Assembly: GCF_050948215.1 (NCBI RefSeq)
Contig: NW_027488593.1
Location: forward strand, 496,001 to 560,000
Direction: 5' to 3'
From: Halictus rubicundus
Taxonomy: Eukaryota; Arthropoda; Insecta; Hymenoptera; Halictidae
DNA length: 64,000 nt
Within the stretch, counting starts at the first letter, position 1; each line of letters begins with the position of its first letter. Made by a program: the position numbers and the translations under genes. Below the pieces are notes generated by a model, which had not been told where the DNA came from, made no database searches, and saw only the letters and a program-made list of their open reading frames with translations. Positions 51,210 through 64,000 of the stretch are shown piece after piece.

Positions 51210-54200
51210 TCCCCTATTCTATCCTATCCTCTATCCTATCCTAACCTCTATGTTATCATATCCTCTATCCAATCCTATTCTCTATCCTATCCTCAATACT
51301 ATCCTATCCTATGCTCTATCCTATCCCATTCTCTATCCTATAATATCCTCTATCCTATCCTATACTCTATCTTATCCAATCCCCTAACCTATCCTATATC
51401 CTATCCAATCCTCTATCCTATCCTCTATCCTATCCTCTATCCTATCCTCTATCCTATCCAATCCTTTATCCTATAATATCCTCTATTCTATCAAATCCTC
51501 TATCCTATCCAATCCTCTATTCTATAATATCCTCTATCCTATCCAATCCTCTATTCTATAATATCCTCTATCCTATCCTCTATCCTATCCTATCCCCAAA
51601 GCAATCCTGTATCCTATCCAATCCTCTATCCTATCCTATCCTCTATCCTATCCAATCCTCTATCCTATCCTCTATCCTATCCTCTATCCTATCCTATCCT
51701 CAATGCTATCCTGTACCCTATCCAATCCTCTATCCTATCCTATCCACTAACCTATAATATCATCTATCCTATCCTATTCTCTATCTTATTCTTTCCTATT
51801 CTCTACCCTATTAAAATTCTACCCTATCCCTTATTCTACCCTATCCCTTATCCTATCCTCAATCCTATCCTATCCTCAATCCTATCCTATCCTTTATCCT
51901 ATCCTATCCTCTATCCTATCCTATCCTCTATCCTATCCTATCCTCTGTCCTGTCCTATCCTCTATCCTGTAATATCCTCTATCCCATCCTATCCTCTATC
52001 CTATACAATCCCCTATCCTATCCTCAATCCTATCCTATCCTCAATCCTATCCTATCCTCAATCATATCCTATCCTCTATCCTGTCCTATCCTCTATCCTA
52101 TCGTATCATCTATCCAATCCTATCCTCTATCCTATCCAATTCTATATCCTATCCAATAATCTATTCTATCCTATCCTGTATTAAATCCTATACTTTATCC
52201 TATCCTCTATCATATCGTAACCTCTATCCTATCCTATCCACAAACCTATAATATCCTCTATTCTATCCTATTCTCTATCTTATCCTTTCCTATTCTCTAT
52301 CCTCTTAAAATTCTACCCTATCCCTTATCCTATCCTCAATCCTATCCTATCCTCTATCCTATGCTATCCTAAATCCTATCCTATCCTCTATCCTATCCTA
52401 TCCTCTATTCTATCCAATCCCCTATCCAATTCAATCCCCTATCCTATCCCCAACACTATCCTATCCTCAATCCTATCCTATCATCTATCCTATCCTCAAT
52501 CCTATCCTATCCTCTATCCTGTAATATCCTCTATCCCATCCTATCCTCTATAATACCCTATCCTCTATATTATCATATCCTCTATCCAATCCTATCCTCT
52601 ATCCTATCCTATTCTCTATCCTATCCAATAATCTGTTCTATCCTATCCTGTATTATATCCTATACTTTATCCTATCCTCTACCATATCGTAACCTCTATC
52701 CTATCCTATCCACTAACCTATAATATCCTCTATCCTATCCTATTCTCTATCTTATCCTTTCCTATTCTCTATCCTATTAAAATTCTACCCTATCCCTTAT
52801 CCTATCCTCAATCCTATCCTATCCTCAATCCTATCCTATCCTTTATCCTATCCTACCCTCTATCCTATCCTATCCTCTATCCTATCCTATCCTCTATCCT
52901 ATCCTCTAATATAGAATATCCTATATCCTATCCTATTCTCTATCCTATCCTATCCTCTATCCTATCCTATCCTCAATCCTATCCTATCCTCAATCCTATC
53001 CTATCCTCAATCATATCCTATCCTCTATCCTGTCCTATCCTCTATCCTATCGTATCCTCTATCCTACCCCATCCTCTATCCTACCCTATCCTCTATATTA
53101 TCATATCCTCTATACAATCCTATCCTCTATCCTATCCTATTCTCTATCCTATCCAATAATCTATTCTATCCTATCCTGTATTATATCCTATACTTTCTCC
53201 TATCCTCTATCATATCGTAACCTCTATCCTATCCTATCCACTAACCTATAATATCCTCTATCCTATCCTATTCTCTATCTTATCCTTTCCTATTCTCTAG
53301 CCTCTTAAAATTCTACCCTATCCCTTATCCTATCCTCAATCCCATCCTATCCTTCATCCTATCCTATCCTCTATCCTATCCTATCCTCTATCCTATCCTA
53401 TCCTCTATCCTATCCTATCCTCTATCCTATCCTCTATACTATCCTCTATCATATCGTATCCTCTATCCGTTCCTATCCTCTAATATAGAATATCCTATAT
53501 CCTATCCTATTCTCTATCCTATCCTATCCTCTATCCTATCCTATCCTCTATCCTATCCTATCCTCTATCCTATCCTATCCTCTATCCTATCCTATCCTCT
53601 ATCCTATCCTATCCTCTATCCTATCCTATCCTCTATCCTATCCTATCCTCTATCCTATCCTATCCTCTATCCTATCCTATCCTCTATCCTATCCTATCCT
53701 CTATCCTATCCTATCCTCTATCCTATCCTATCCTCTATCCTATCCTATCCTCTATCCTATCCTATCCTCTATCCTATCCTATCCTCTATCCTATCCTATC
53801 CTCTATCCTATCCTATCCTCTATCCTATCCTATCCTCTATCCTATCCTATCCTCTATCCTGTAATATCCTCTATCCCATCCTATCCTCTATCCTATCCTA
53901 TCCTCTATCCTGTAATATCCTCTATCCCATCCTATCCTCTATCCTATACAATCCCCTATCCTATCCTCAATCCTATCCTATCCTCAATCCTATCCTATCC
54001 TCAATCATATCCTATCCTCTATCCTATCCTATCCTCTATCCTATTCAATCCCCTATCCTATCCTCAATCCTATCCTATCCTCAAACCTATCCTATCCTCT
54101 CTCCTATCCTATCCTCTATTCTATCCTATCCTCTATTCTATCCTATCCTCTATCCTATCCTATCCTCTATCCTATCCTATCCTCTATCCTATCCTATCCT

Positions 54201-57083
54201 CTATGCTATCGTACCCTCTATCCTATCCTATCCTCTTCCCTATCCTATACTCAATCCTGTCCTATCCTCAATCCTATCCTATCCCCTATCCTATCCTATC
54301 CTCTATCCTATCTAATCCTCTATCCTATCCTATCCTCAATCCTATCCTATCCTCTATCCTATCCTATCCTAAATCCTATCCTATCCTCTATCCTATCCTA
54401 TCCTCTATCCTATACAATCCCCTATCCTATCCTCAATCCTAACCTATCCTCAATCCTATCCTATCCTCAATCATATCCTATCCTCTATCCTGACCTATCC
54501 TCTATCCTATCGTATCCTCTATCCTATCCCATCCTCTATAATACCCTATCCTCTATATTATCATATCCTCTATCCAATCCTATCCTCTATCCTATCCTAT
54601 TCTCTATCCTATCCAATAATCTGTTCTATCCTATCCTGTATTATATCCTATACTTTATCCTATCCTCTACCATATCGTAACCTCTATCCTATCCTATCCA
54701 CTAACCTATAATATCCTCTATCCTATCCTATTCTCTATCTTATCCTTTCCTATTCTCTATCCTATTAAAATTCTACCCTATCCCTTATCCTATCCTCAAT
54801 CCTATCCTATCCTCAATCCTATCCTATCCTTTATCCTATCCTACCCTCTATCCTATCCTATCCTCTATCCTATCCTATCCTCTATCCTATCCTCTAATAT
54901 AGAATATCCTATATCCTATCCTATTCTCTATCCTATCCTATCCTCTATCCTATCCTATCCTCAATCCTATCCTATCCTCAATCCTATCCTATCCTCAATC
55001 ATATCCTATCCTCTATCCTGTCCTATCCTCTATCCTATCGTATCCTCTATCCTACCCCATCCTCTATCCTATCCTATCCTCTATCCTATCCTATCCTCTA
55101 TCCTATCCTCTATACTATCCTCTATCATATCGTATCCTCTATCCGTTCCTATCCTCTAATATAGAATATCCTATATCCTATCCTATTCTCTATCCTATCC
55201 TATCCTCTATCCTATCCTATCCTCTATCCTATCCTATCCTCTATCCTATCCTATCCTCTATCCTATCCTATCCTCTATCCTATCCTATCCTCTATCCTAT
55301 CCTATCCTCTATCCTATCCTATCCTCTATCCTATCCTATCCTCTATCCTATCCTATCCTCTATCCTATCCTATCCTCTATCCTATCCTATCCTCTATCCT
55401 ATCCTATCCTCTATCCTATCCTATCCTCTATCCTATCCTATCCTCTATCCTGTAATATCCTCTATCCCATCCTATCCTCTATCCTATCCTATCCTCTATC
55501 CTGTAATATCCTCTATCCCATCCTATCCTCTATCCTATCCAATCCCCTATCCTATCCTCAATCCTATCCTATCCTCTATCCTATCCTATCCTCTATCCTA
55601 TCCTATCCTCTATCCTATCCTATCCTCTATCCTATCCTATCGTATCCTATCCTCTATTCTATCCAATCCCCTATCCTATTCAATCCCCTATCCTATCCCC
55701 AATCCTATCCTATCCTCAATCCTATCCTATCCTCTATCCTATCCTATCCTCTATCCTATCCTATCCTCTATCCTATCCTATCCTCTATCCTGTAATATCC
55801 TCTATCCCATCCTATCCTCTATCCTATACAATCCCCTATCCTATCCTCAATCCTATCCTATCCTCAATCCTATCCTATCCTCAATCATATCCTATCCTCT
55901 ATCCTGTCCTATCCTCTATCCTATCGTATCATCTATCCAATCCTATCCTCTATCCTATCCTATTCTCTATCCAATCCAATAATCTATTCTATCCTATCCT
56001 GTATTATATCCTATACTTTATCCTATCCTCTATCATATCGTAACCTCTATCCTATCCTATCCACTAACCTATAATATCCTCTATTCTATCCTATTCTCTA
56101 TCTTATCCTTTCCTATCCTCTATCCTCTTAAAATTCTACCCTATCCCTTATCCTATCCTCAATCCTATCCTATCCTCTATCCTATCATATCTTCTATTGT
56201 ATCCTATCCTCCCTCCTATCCTATCGTCTACCGTCTATTCTATCCTTTATAATATCCTATCCTCTGTTTTATCCTATCCTCTATCCTATCCTATCCTCTA
56301 TCCTATCCTATCCACTATCCTATCCTATACTCTATCCTATCCTATCCTCTATCCTATCCTATCATCTATCCTATCCTATCATCTATTGTATTCTATCCTC
56401 CATCCTATCCTATCGTCTATGGTCTATCCTATAATTTATAATATCCTATCCTCTATCCTATCGTATCGTCTACCCTGTCCTATCCTCTATCCTACCCTAT
56501 CCTCTATCCTATAATATCCTCTATTCTATCCAATCCTCTATTCTATAATAGCCTCTATCATATCCAATCCTCTATCTTATCCTCTATCCTATCCTATCCT
56601 CAATTCTATCCTTTATGCTATCCAATCCTCTATGCTATCCTATCCTCTATCCTATCGTATCCTCTATCCTACCCTATCCTCTATCCTATCCTATCCTCAA
56701 TAATATCCTATACTCTATCCTATTGTATCCTCTATCCTATCCTATCCTCTATCCTATGCTTTCCTCTATCCTATCCTATCCTCAATCCTATCCAATCCTC
56801 TATCCTATCCTGTATGCTATCATCCATCCTATACTATCCACTATCCTATCCTGTCCTCTAACCTATCCTTTTCTCTATCCTATTCTATCCTCTATAATAT
56901 CGTATCCTCAATCCTATCCTATCCTCCATCATATTCTATTCTCTTTCCTATAATATCATCTTTCCTATCCTATCCTCTATCCTATCCTATCCTCTATCCT
57001 ATCCTATCCTCTATCCTATCCTATCCTCTATCCTATCCTATCCTCTATGCTATCCTATTCTCTATCCTATCTTATCCTCTTTG
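51210..57083 (+). repeat. 17-bp satellite array, CCTAT orientation, with higher-order repeats
   Basis: The homogeneous parts (about 53520-53850 and 55180-55450) are exact tandem copies of TCTATCCTATCCTATCC, i.e. three ATCCT pentamers plus CT. Elsewhere the units vary. A marker TTAAAATTCTACCC recurs near 51811, 52315, 52777, 53305, 54766 and 56128, giving a higher-order period near 450-530 bp. A ~2-kb block around 52600-53500 is repeated around 54590-55160. Frames reading YPILYPILSSILSYPLS-type repeats are not proteins. Confidence 0.95.
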
Positions 57084-57462
57084 CTATTGTGGGCATTTCC
57101 TACGAGGGCACATTTTATTGCGCCGGGATCGTAAACCGGAGACCTTCGGCGGGCCCAATTCATGGCGCGGGACTCCCGGGCATCTGCAACCCAAATGTGA
57201 ATGGGTCCGAGCCATGTGGCGAGCAGTGCCCGGGGGCCCCGAAGTTTACAACCCTTGGGTTTTTCCAGCACCCCGGCAGGCAGTCGCGGCAAGCTAGGAT
57301 TCGTCCCTCCATAGCCTCTAGGCGAACCGAAGACTAGACAGATTCCGAGCAACCTCAGTTCCGAGCACTTCGACAAGTAAAGATATTTTTTGGGAATTTT
57401 CGCAGTTCGTTATTCCGCCCCGTGATACCTATCCTCGGCAAAAATCCAATCCACACTATAAT
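57084..57462. other. Unique island within the satellite
   Basis: About 380 bp of non-repetitive, moderately GC-rich sequence, with CCCGGGCATCTGC and GCCCGGGGGCCCC blocks. On the minus strand it ends GCGCAATAAAATGTGCCC, with AATAAA. It may be a LINE 3' end or other insertion; I do not recognise it. No frame is convincing. Confidence 0.5.
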
Positions 57463-57545
57463 AGCATCTATCCTATCCTATTGTCTATCCTATCCTATCC
57501 TCTATCCTATCCTATCCTCTATAATATCGCATACTCTATCATATC
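57463..57545 (+). repeat. Short CCTAT-orientation satellite before the inversion
   Basis: Same motif as the main left array. It ends at CTCTCCCCGGTAGG, where the repeat switches strand. Confidence 0.85.
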
Positions 57546-57555
57546 CTCTCCCCGG

Positions 57556-60500
57556 TAGGATTGGATACAGGATAGGATAGGATAGAGGATACTAAAGTAT
57601 AGAGAATAGGATTGTATAGAGGATACGATAGGATAGAGTATAGGATAGGATAGTGGATAGGATAGAATAGAGGATAGGATAAGGGGATACGATGGAATAG
57701 ACGATAGGATAAGATAGAGTATAGGATAGGATAGAGGATAGGATAGGATAGAGGGTCGGAAAGGATAGAGGATAGGATAGGATAGAGGATCGGAAAGGAT
57801 AGAGGATAGGATAGTATAGAGGATAGTATAGGATTGATGGTAGGATACGATAGAGGATAGGATAGGATAGAGGATAGGATAGGATAGATGGTAGGACAGG
57901 ATAGAGGATAGAGGATGGAGGATACGATAATGTAGAGGATAGGATAGGGGATAGGATAGAGGATGGGATAGAGGATAAGATGGAGGATAGGATAGGATAG
58001 AGAATAGGATAGGACAGAGTATATTATAGGATAGATGATAGGATAGGATGGAGGATAGGATAGGATAGAGCATAGTATAGGATAGATGATAGGATAGGAT
58101 AGATGATGGGATAGGATAGAGGATAGGATAGGATAGAGCATAGCATTCGACAAAGGATTGGATAGGATAGAGGATAGGATAGGATAGAGGATAGGATAGG
58201 ATAGAGGATAGGATAGGATAGAGGATAGGATAGGATAGAGGATAGGATAGGATAGATGATAGGATATGGTAGAGGATAGGATAGGATAGAGGGTATTATA
58301 GGATAGAGGATAGGGTAGGATAGAGGATAGGATAGGATAGAGGATAGGATAGGGGAATGGATAGGATAGGATAGAGGATAGGCTAGCATAGAGGATAGGC
58401 TAGGATAGAGGATAGGATAGGATAGAGGATTGGATAGGTTACAGGAAAGGATAGGATTGAGGATAGATGATAGGATAGGATAGAGGATTGGATAGGATAC
58501 AGGATAGGATAGAGGATTGGATAGGATACAGGATAGGATAGGATAGAGGATAGGATAGGGGATTTGATAGGATAGAGGATAGGATAGGATAGAAGATAGG
58601 ATAGGATAGAGGATAGGATAGGATATAGGATATAATAGGATTGAGGATAGGATAGGATAGAGGATAGGATAGACGTTAGGATAGGATAGAGGATAGGATA
58701 GGCTAGAGGATAGGATAGGATAGAGGATAGGATAGGATAGAAGATAGGATAGGAGAGAGGATAGGATTGGATAGAGGATAGGACAGGATAGGATAGAGGA
58801 TAGGATAGGATAAGGATAGGCTAGGATAGAGGATAGGATAGAGCATAGGATAGGAGAGGATAGGATAGAGGATAGGATAGTGGATTTGATAGGATAGAGG
58901 ATAGGATAGGATAGAAGATAGGATAGGAGAGAGGATAGGATAGGATACAGGATAGGATAGACTAGAGGATAGGATAGTAAAGAGCATAGGATAGAATAGA
59001 GGATAGGATAGGATAGAGGATAGGATACACGATGGGATAGGATAGAGGATAGAATAGGACAGAGGATTGGATAGGATAGAGGATACAGGATAGGATAAGA
59101 TAGAGGAAAGGATAGGATTGAGGATAGGATTGGATACAGGATAGGATAGGATAGAGGATAGGATAGGGGAATGGATAGGATAGGATAGAGGATAGGCTAG
59201 GATAGAGGATAGGATAGGATAGAGGACTGGATAGGTTACAGGAAAGGATAGGATTGAGGATAGATGATAGGATAGGATAGAGGATTGGATAGGATACAGG
59301 ATAGGATAGAGGATTGGATAGGATACAGGATAGGATAGGATAGAGGACAAGATAGGGGATTTGATAGGATAGAGGATAAGATAGGATAGAGGATAGGATA
59401 GGATGGATGATAGGATATGACAGAGGATAGGATAGTACAGAGTATATGATTGGATAGAGAATAGGATAGGATATAGGATAGATAATAGGATAGGATATAG
59501 GATATTATAGGATAGAGGATAGGATAGGATAGAGGATACGATATGATACAGGATAGGGTAGGATTGAGGATAGGATAGGATAGAGGATAGGATGGGATAG
59601 ACGTTAGAGGATGCGATGCATGATAGGATATGATAGAGGATAGGATAGGATAGAGGAAAGGATAGGATAGAGGATAGGATAGGATAGAGGATAGGATAGG
59701 ACAAAGGATAGGATAGAGTATAGGATAGAGAATGCAGGATAGGATAGGATAGAGGATAGGATAGTATAGAGTATAGGATAGGATACAGAATAGGATAGGA
59801 TATAGGATAGAGAATAATATATGATATAGGATAGAGAATAGGATAGGATATAGGATATTATAGGATAGGGGATAGGAAAGGATAGAGGATAGGATAGGAT
59901 GTATGATATTATATGATAGAGCATAGGATAAGTTAGGATAGAGGATAGGATAGGATAGACGATAGAGGATAGGATGGATAATAGGATATTATAGAGGATA
60001 GGATAGGATAGAGGAGAGGATGGGATAGAGGATAGGATAGGATAGAGGATAGGATAGGATAGAGTATAGGATAGAGGATGGAGGATAGGATAGGATAGAG
60101 GATAAGATAGGATAGAGGATCGGATAGGATGGATGATAGGATATGACAGAGGATAGGATAGTACAGAGTATAGGATTGGATAGAGCATAGGATAGGACAT
60201 AGGATAGATAATAGGATAGGATATAGGATATTATAGGATAGAGGATAGGATAGGATAGAGGATACGATATGATAGAGGATAGGGTAGGATGGAGGATAGG
60301 ATAGGATAGAGGATAGGATGGGATAGACGTTAGAGGATGCGATGCATGATAGGATAGTATAGAGGATAGGATAGGATAGAGGATACGATATGATAGAGGA
60401 TAGGGTAGGATGGAGGATAGGATAGGATAGAGGATAGGATGGGATAGACGATAGAGGATGCGATGGATGATAGGATATGATAGAGGATAGGATAGGATAG

Positions 60501-62353
60501 ATGATAGGATAGGATAGAGGATAGGATAGGATAGAGGAAAGGATAGGATAGAGGATAGGATAGAATAGAGGATAGGATAGGATAGAGGAAAGGATAGGAT
60601 AGAGGATAGGATAGAATAGAGGATAGGATAGGACACAGGATAGGATAGAGTCGAGGATAGAGGATGCAGGATAGGATAGGATAGAGGATAGGATAGGATA
60701 GAGGATAGGATAGGATAGAGGATAGGATAGGATAGAGGATAGAGGATAGGATAGGACAGAGGATAGGATAGGATGGATGATAGGATATGATAGAGGATAG
60801 GATAGTATAGAGTATAGGATAGGATACAGAATAGGATAGGATATAGGATAGAGAATAATATATGATATAGGATAGAGAATAGGATAGGATATAGGATATT
60901 ATAGGATAGAGGATAGGATAGGATAGAGGATAGGATAGAATGGATGATAGGATATGGTAGAGGATAGGATAGGTTAGGATAGAGGATAGGATAGGATGGA
61001 TAATAGGATATTATAGAGGATAGGATAGGATAGAGGAGAGGATGGGATAGAGGATAGGATAGGATAGAGGATAGGATAGGATAGAGTATAGGATAGACGA
61101 TGGAGGATAGGATAGGATAGAGGATAAGATAGGATAGAGGATAGGATAGGATGGATGATAGGATATGACAGAGGATAGGATAGTACAGAGTATATGATTG
61201 GATAGAGAATAGGATAGGATATAGGATAGATAATAGGATAGGATATAGGATATTATAGGATAGAGGATAGGATAGGATAGAGGATACGATATGATAGAGG
61301 ATAGGGTAGGATGGAGGATAGGATAGGATAGAGGATAGGATAGGATAGAGGATACGATATGATACAGGATAGGGTAGGATTGAGGATAGGATAGGATAGA
61401 GGATAGGATGGGATAGACGTTAGAGGATGCGATGCATGATAGGATATGATAGAGGATAGGATAGGATAGAGGATAGGATAGGACAGAGGATAGGATAGAG
61501 TATAGGATAGAGAATGCAGGATAGGATAGGATAGAGGATAGGATAGTATAGAGTATAGGATAGGATACAGAATAGGATAGGATATAGGATAGAGAATAAT
61601 ATATGATATAGGATAGAGAATAGGATAGGATATAGGATATTATAGGATAGAGGATAGGAAAGGATAGAGGATAGGATAGGATGGATGATATTATATGATA
61701 GAGCATAGGATAAGTTAGGATAGAGGATAGGATAGGATAGACGATAGAGGATAGGATGGATAATAGGATATTATAGAGGATAGGATAGGATAGAGGAGAG
61801 GATGGGATAGAGGATAGGATAGGATAGAGGATAGGATAGGATAGAGTATAGGATAGAGGATGGAGGATAGGATAGGATAGAGGATAAGATAGGATAGAGG
61901 ATAAGATAGGATAGAGGATCGGATAGGATGGATGATAGGATATGACAGAGGATAGGATAATACAGAGTATAGGATTGGATAGAGCATAGGATAGGACATA
62001 GGATAGATAATAGGATAGGATATAGGATATTATAGGATAGAGGATAGGATAGGATAGAGGGTACGATATGATAGAGGATAGGGTAGGATAGAGGATAGGA
62101 TAGGATAGAGGATAGGATGGGATAGACGTTAGAGGATGCGATGCATGATAGGATAGTATAGAGGATAGGATAGGATAGAGGATACGATATGATAGAGGAT
62201 AGGGTAGGATGGAGGATAGGATAGGATAGAGGATAGGATGGGATAGACGATAGAGGATGCGATGGATGATAGGATATGATAGAGGATAGGATAGGATAGA
62301 TGATAGGATAGGATAGAGGATAGGATAGGATAGAGGAAAGGATAGGATAGAGG
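57556..62353 (-). repeat. 17-bp satellite array, ATAGG orientation, with higher-order repeats
   Basis: The reverse complement of the left array's unit (GGATAGGATAGGATAGA) in long runs. A marker GACGTTAGAGGATGCGATGC recurs near 59594, 60328, 61412 and 62127, showing block duplication of about 700-1100 bp. It joins the LINE directly at about 62353. Confidence 0.95.
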
Positions 62354-64000
62354 ATGCGGCGTCGGTACGGCCGAGCGCGTAGGAGGCGCGACGACGAGGA
62401 GGCGACGGCGAGGCTCGGCGGGGAGTACCGAGCCGCGCTCGGGGTTCTCCGCAGGGCTATCGCGCGGGCCAAGGCCGACGCGTGGTCGGAGCTCGTCGGC
62501 ACGGTGGACTCCGATCCATGGGGGCGCCCGTACAAGCTTGTCATGAACAAGCTGCGCGCGTGGGCGCCTCCGGTGACGGAGTCGATGGACCCCCACCTGC
62601 TCGAGGGAGTGGTGGCGTCCCTCTTCCCGCGAGAGGGGGGACAACTGCGCCGCTCCCATTGGGAACAGGAGCCTCTCTCCTGGTCCGCAGAGTGGGAGGT
62701 GTCGGCCGGCGAGCTGGGTGAGGCGATGGCCAGGGCGCGGCGGGTGGGCCGCAAGGCCCCGGGCCCGGACGGGGTGCCGGGCCGCGCGTTGGTCTTGGCC
62801 CTGGAGGGGGGACTCGCCGCCGAACTCCGGCAGCTGTATAACGGCTGTCTGAGGGAGGGGGTGTTCCCCACGGAGTGGAAGTCGGGCAGGTTGGTCCTCC
62901 TTCCGAAGGGGGGCAAGTCCCGGGACTCGCCCTCAGGGTACCGGCCAATTTGTCTGCTGGACGAGGCGGGGAAGTTGTTCGAGCGCGTACTCGTTGGACG
63001 CCTCGTCCGGCACCTGTCGGCGGGAGGGGTCCCCGATCTGAGCGGGGTTCAATTCGGCTTCCGGGAGGGTCTCTCCACCGTCGACGCTATTCGGCGGGTG
63101 AGGGCTCTCTCGGAGGCCTGTACGAGGGGGGGCGGTGTTGCGTTGGCGATATCCTTGGATATCGCTAACGCGTTCAACACCGTCCCCTGGGATCGGATAA
63201 TGGAGGCCCTGGTCTTCCACCGGGTGCCTCTGTATCTCAGAAGGGTGATCGGGAGCTATCTCTCCGACAGGGGTATAGAGTATCCCGGCCGGTACGGGAT
63301 GGTGCGCAGGGGCGTCGTGCGCGGGGTTCCGCAGGGCTCGGTGTTGGGCCCGTTGCTGTGGAATCTTGCGTACGATCGCGTCCTGCGGGAGGAGATGCCT
63401 CCCGGGGTCAGCCTGACGTGTTACGCCGACGACACGCTGGTATTGGCCACCGGGAGGTATGCGAAGGAGGCCATCTGCCTGGCGGAGCGCGGCGCGTGGC
63501 GCGCGGTGCGCGCGATCCGGTCGCTGGGCCTAGAGGTGTCCGTCGAGAAAACCAGGGCCATGTGGTTTCTCCGCTCGGCCCGGTTGGCGGCGCCTCCCCA
63601 GTGCTGGATCTGCGTGGGGGAGGGGATGGTCAAGGTCGGGTCCCAGATGCGGTACCTGGGACTCGAGCTTGACGGCCGGTGGCGTTTTGACCGCCACATT
63701 GAGTCGCTGGCGCCCCGGGCGGAGAGGGCGACCGCTGCGCTCGGTCGCCTTCTCCCGAATCTCGGGGGACCCTGTGGACGGGTGCGTCGTCTGTTCGCGG
63801 TGGTGGTGCGAGTTTTGGTCCTGTACGGAGCCCCTGTATGGGCGCACGATGTCTTGGCTAGGGGGCGCAGTGGCGGCACACGGTCGCTGCTGCGTCGCAT
63901 CGAGCGCAGGCTGGCCATAGGCATCGTGCGGGGGTACCGCACCATTTCATACGCGACGGCGATGGTGATGTCGGGGCTGATCCCCCTCGAGCTGGAGGCC
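62354..64000 (+). CDS. R1-clade LINE reverse transcriptase (ORF2), 5' truncated, runs off the window
   Basis: One uninterrupted frame of 549 codons from the satellite junction to the last base. The ATG at 62354 is formed at the junction and is probably not the native start. After a basic region (RRRRDDEEATARLGG) come RT motifs: KAPGPDGVPGRAL, LLPKGGKSRDSPSGYRPICLL, VQFGFREGLSTVDAI, SLDIANAFNTVPW, GVPQGSVLGPLLWN, YADDTL (near residue 357) and MRYLGLELDG, then the thumb region with LVLYGAPVWA. The endonuclease domain that should precede RT is absent: the copy is 5' truncated or the satellite has replaced it. The pattern fits R1-clade non-LTR elements, several of which insert at fixed repeats such as rDNA or telomeres. 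GC content is far higher than in the flanking DNA. Confidence 0.85.
   Translation, partial: MRRRYGRARRRRDDEEATARLGGEYRAALGVLRRAIARAKADAWSELVGTVDSDPWGRPYKLVMNKLRAWAPPVTESMDPHLLEGVVASLFPREGGQLRRSHWEQEPLSWSAEWEVSAGELGEAMARARRVGRKAPGPDGVPGRALVLALEGGLAAELRQLYNGCLREGVFPTEWKSGRLVLLPKGGKSRDSPSGYRPICLLDEAGKLFERVLVGRLVRHLSAGGVPDLSGVQFGFREGLSTVDAIRRVRALSEACTRGGGVALAISLDIANAFNTVPWDRIMEALVFHRVPLYLRRVIGSYLSDRGIEYPGRYGMVRRGVVRGVPQGSVLGPLLWNLAYDRVLREEMPPGVSLTCYADDTLVLATGRYAKEAICLAERGAWRAVRAIRSLGLEVSVEKTRAMWFLRSARLAAPPQCWICVGEGMVKVGSQMRYLGLELDGRWRFDRHIESLAPRAERATAALGRLLPNLGGPCGRVRRLFAVVVRVLVLYGAPVWAHDVLARGRSGGTRSLLRRIERRLAIGIVRGYRTISYATAMVMSGLIPLELEA

Noticed and set aside
51180..62000. Many 80-380-codon frames of Tyr-Pro-Ile-Leu-Ser repeats on both strands
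   Set aside because: They are translations of the CCTAT/ATAGG satellite in frames that happen to lack stops; a 17-bp unit cycles through all frames. No start context, domain or non-repeat anchor.
51210..62353. True telomere
   Set aside because: The pentamer is ATAGG and not TTAGG, units carry an extra CT, the array changes strand, and both sides continue into other sequence.
62482..63920. Frames of 80-175 codons on both strands over the LINE
   Set aside because: Shadows of the single 549-codon reverse transcriptase frame, caused by its high GC content.

Overview
The window looks like transposon-rich, repeat-dominated DNA of an arthropod. An insect is most likely, and a hymenopteran such as an ant is an inference only. 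The reasons are nested Ty3/gypsy, BEL/Pao and Copia LTR elements, a retroelement with an env-type glycoprotein, Tc1/mariner and piggyBac-type DNA elements, an R1-clade LINE, and about 11 kb of short-period satellite. I recognise no host protein gene. Nearly every coding stretch belongs to a mobile element, and most long open frames in the GC-rich LTRs and in the satellite are chance frames.

Layout. 1-13132: the 3' part of an env-bearing gypsy-type retroelement on the + strand (end of integrase, a small Cys-rich frame, env in two halves, 3' LTR). Its integrase is split by a 505-bp solo LTR. Its env is split by an ~8-kb two-gene DNA transposon carrying a broken CACTA-like transposase (-) and a five-exon DUF4806-like gene (+). 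That transposon itself holds two solo LTRs and a LINE 3' end. 13133-19949: a decayed Copia element (-), split by a long-TIR transposon at a TTAA target (13313-16049) and, in its LTR, by a mariner-type element (17936-19757). 20037-25690: a young, complete Ty3/gypsy element with LTRs that read as identical and one premature stop. 26691-29398: a second long-TIR transposon related to the first and interrupted by a fold-back element. 29628-45180: one BEL/Pao element (-) cut apart by a 3.0-kb element with an 8-bp target duplication, a piggyBac-type element, and a solo LTR. The piggyBac-type element contains an apparently intact BEL/Pao element at 35286-42142. 45181-51209: a decayed BEL/Pao element (-) containing a lone mariner TIR. 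51210-62353: 17-bp satellite with higher-order structure that switches strand near 57.55 kb. 62354-64000: reverse transcriptase of an R1-clade LINE running off the window.

The relations are those of nested parasites, not of a pathway. Target-site duplications (ATTAG, AAGT, ATTGT, AGGC, ACTC, ACTCC, TATT, TTAA, TA, TATTGCTG) support most boundaries and give a relative order of insertion. The most unusual observations are tRNA-like units (A box, B box, T-tract) inside the long inverted repeats of two related transposons, the two-gene CACTA/DUF4806-like element, the env retroelement, and the satellite whose pentamer differs from the insect telomere pentamer by one base and which abuts an R1-clade LINE. 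All calls come from reading the sequence; no database search was run.
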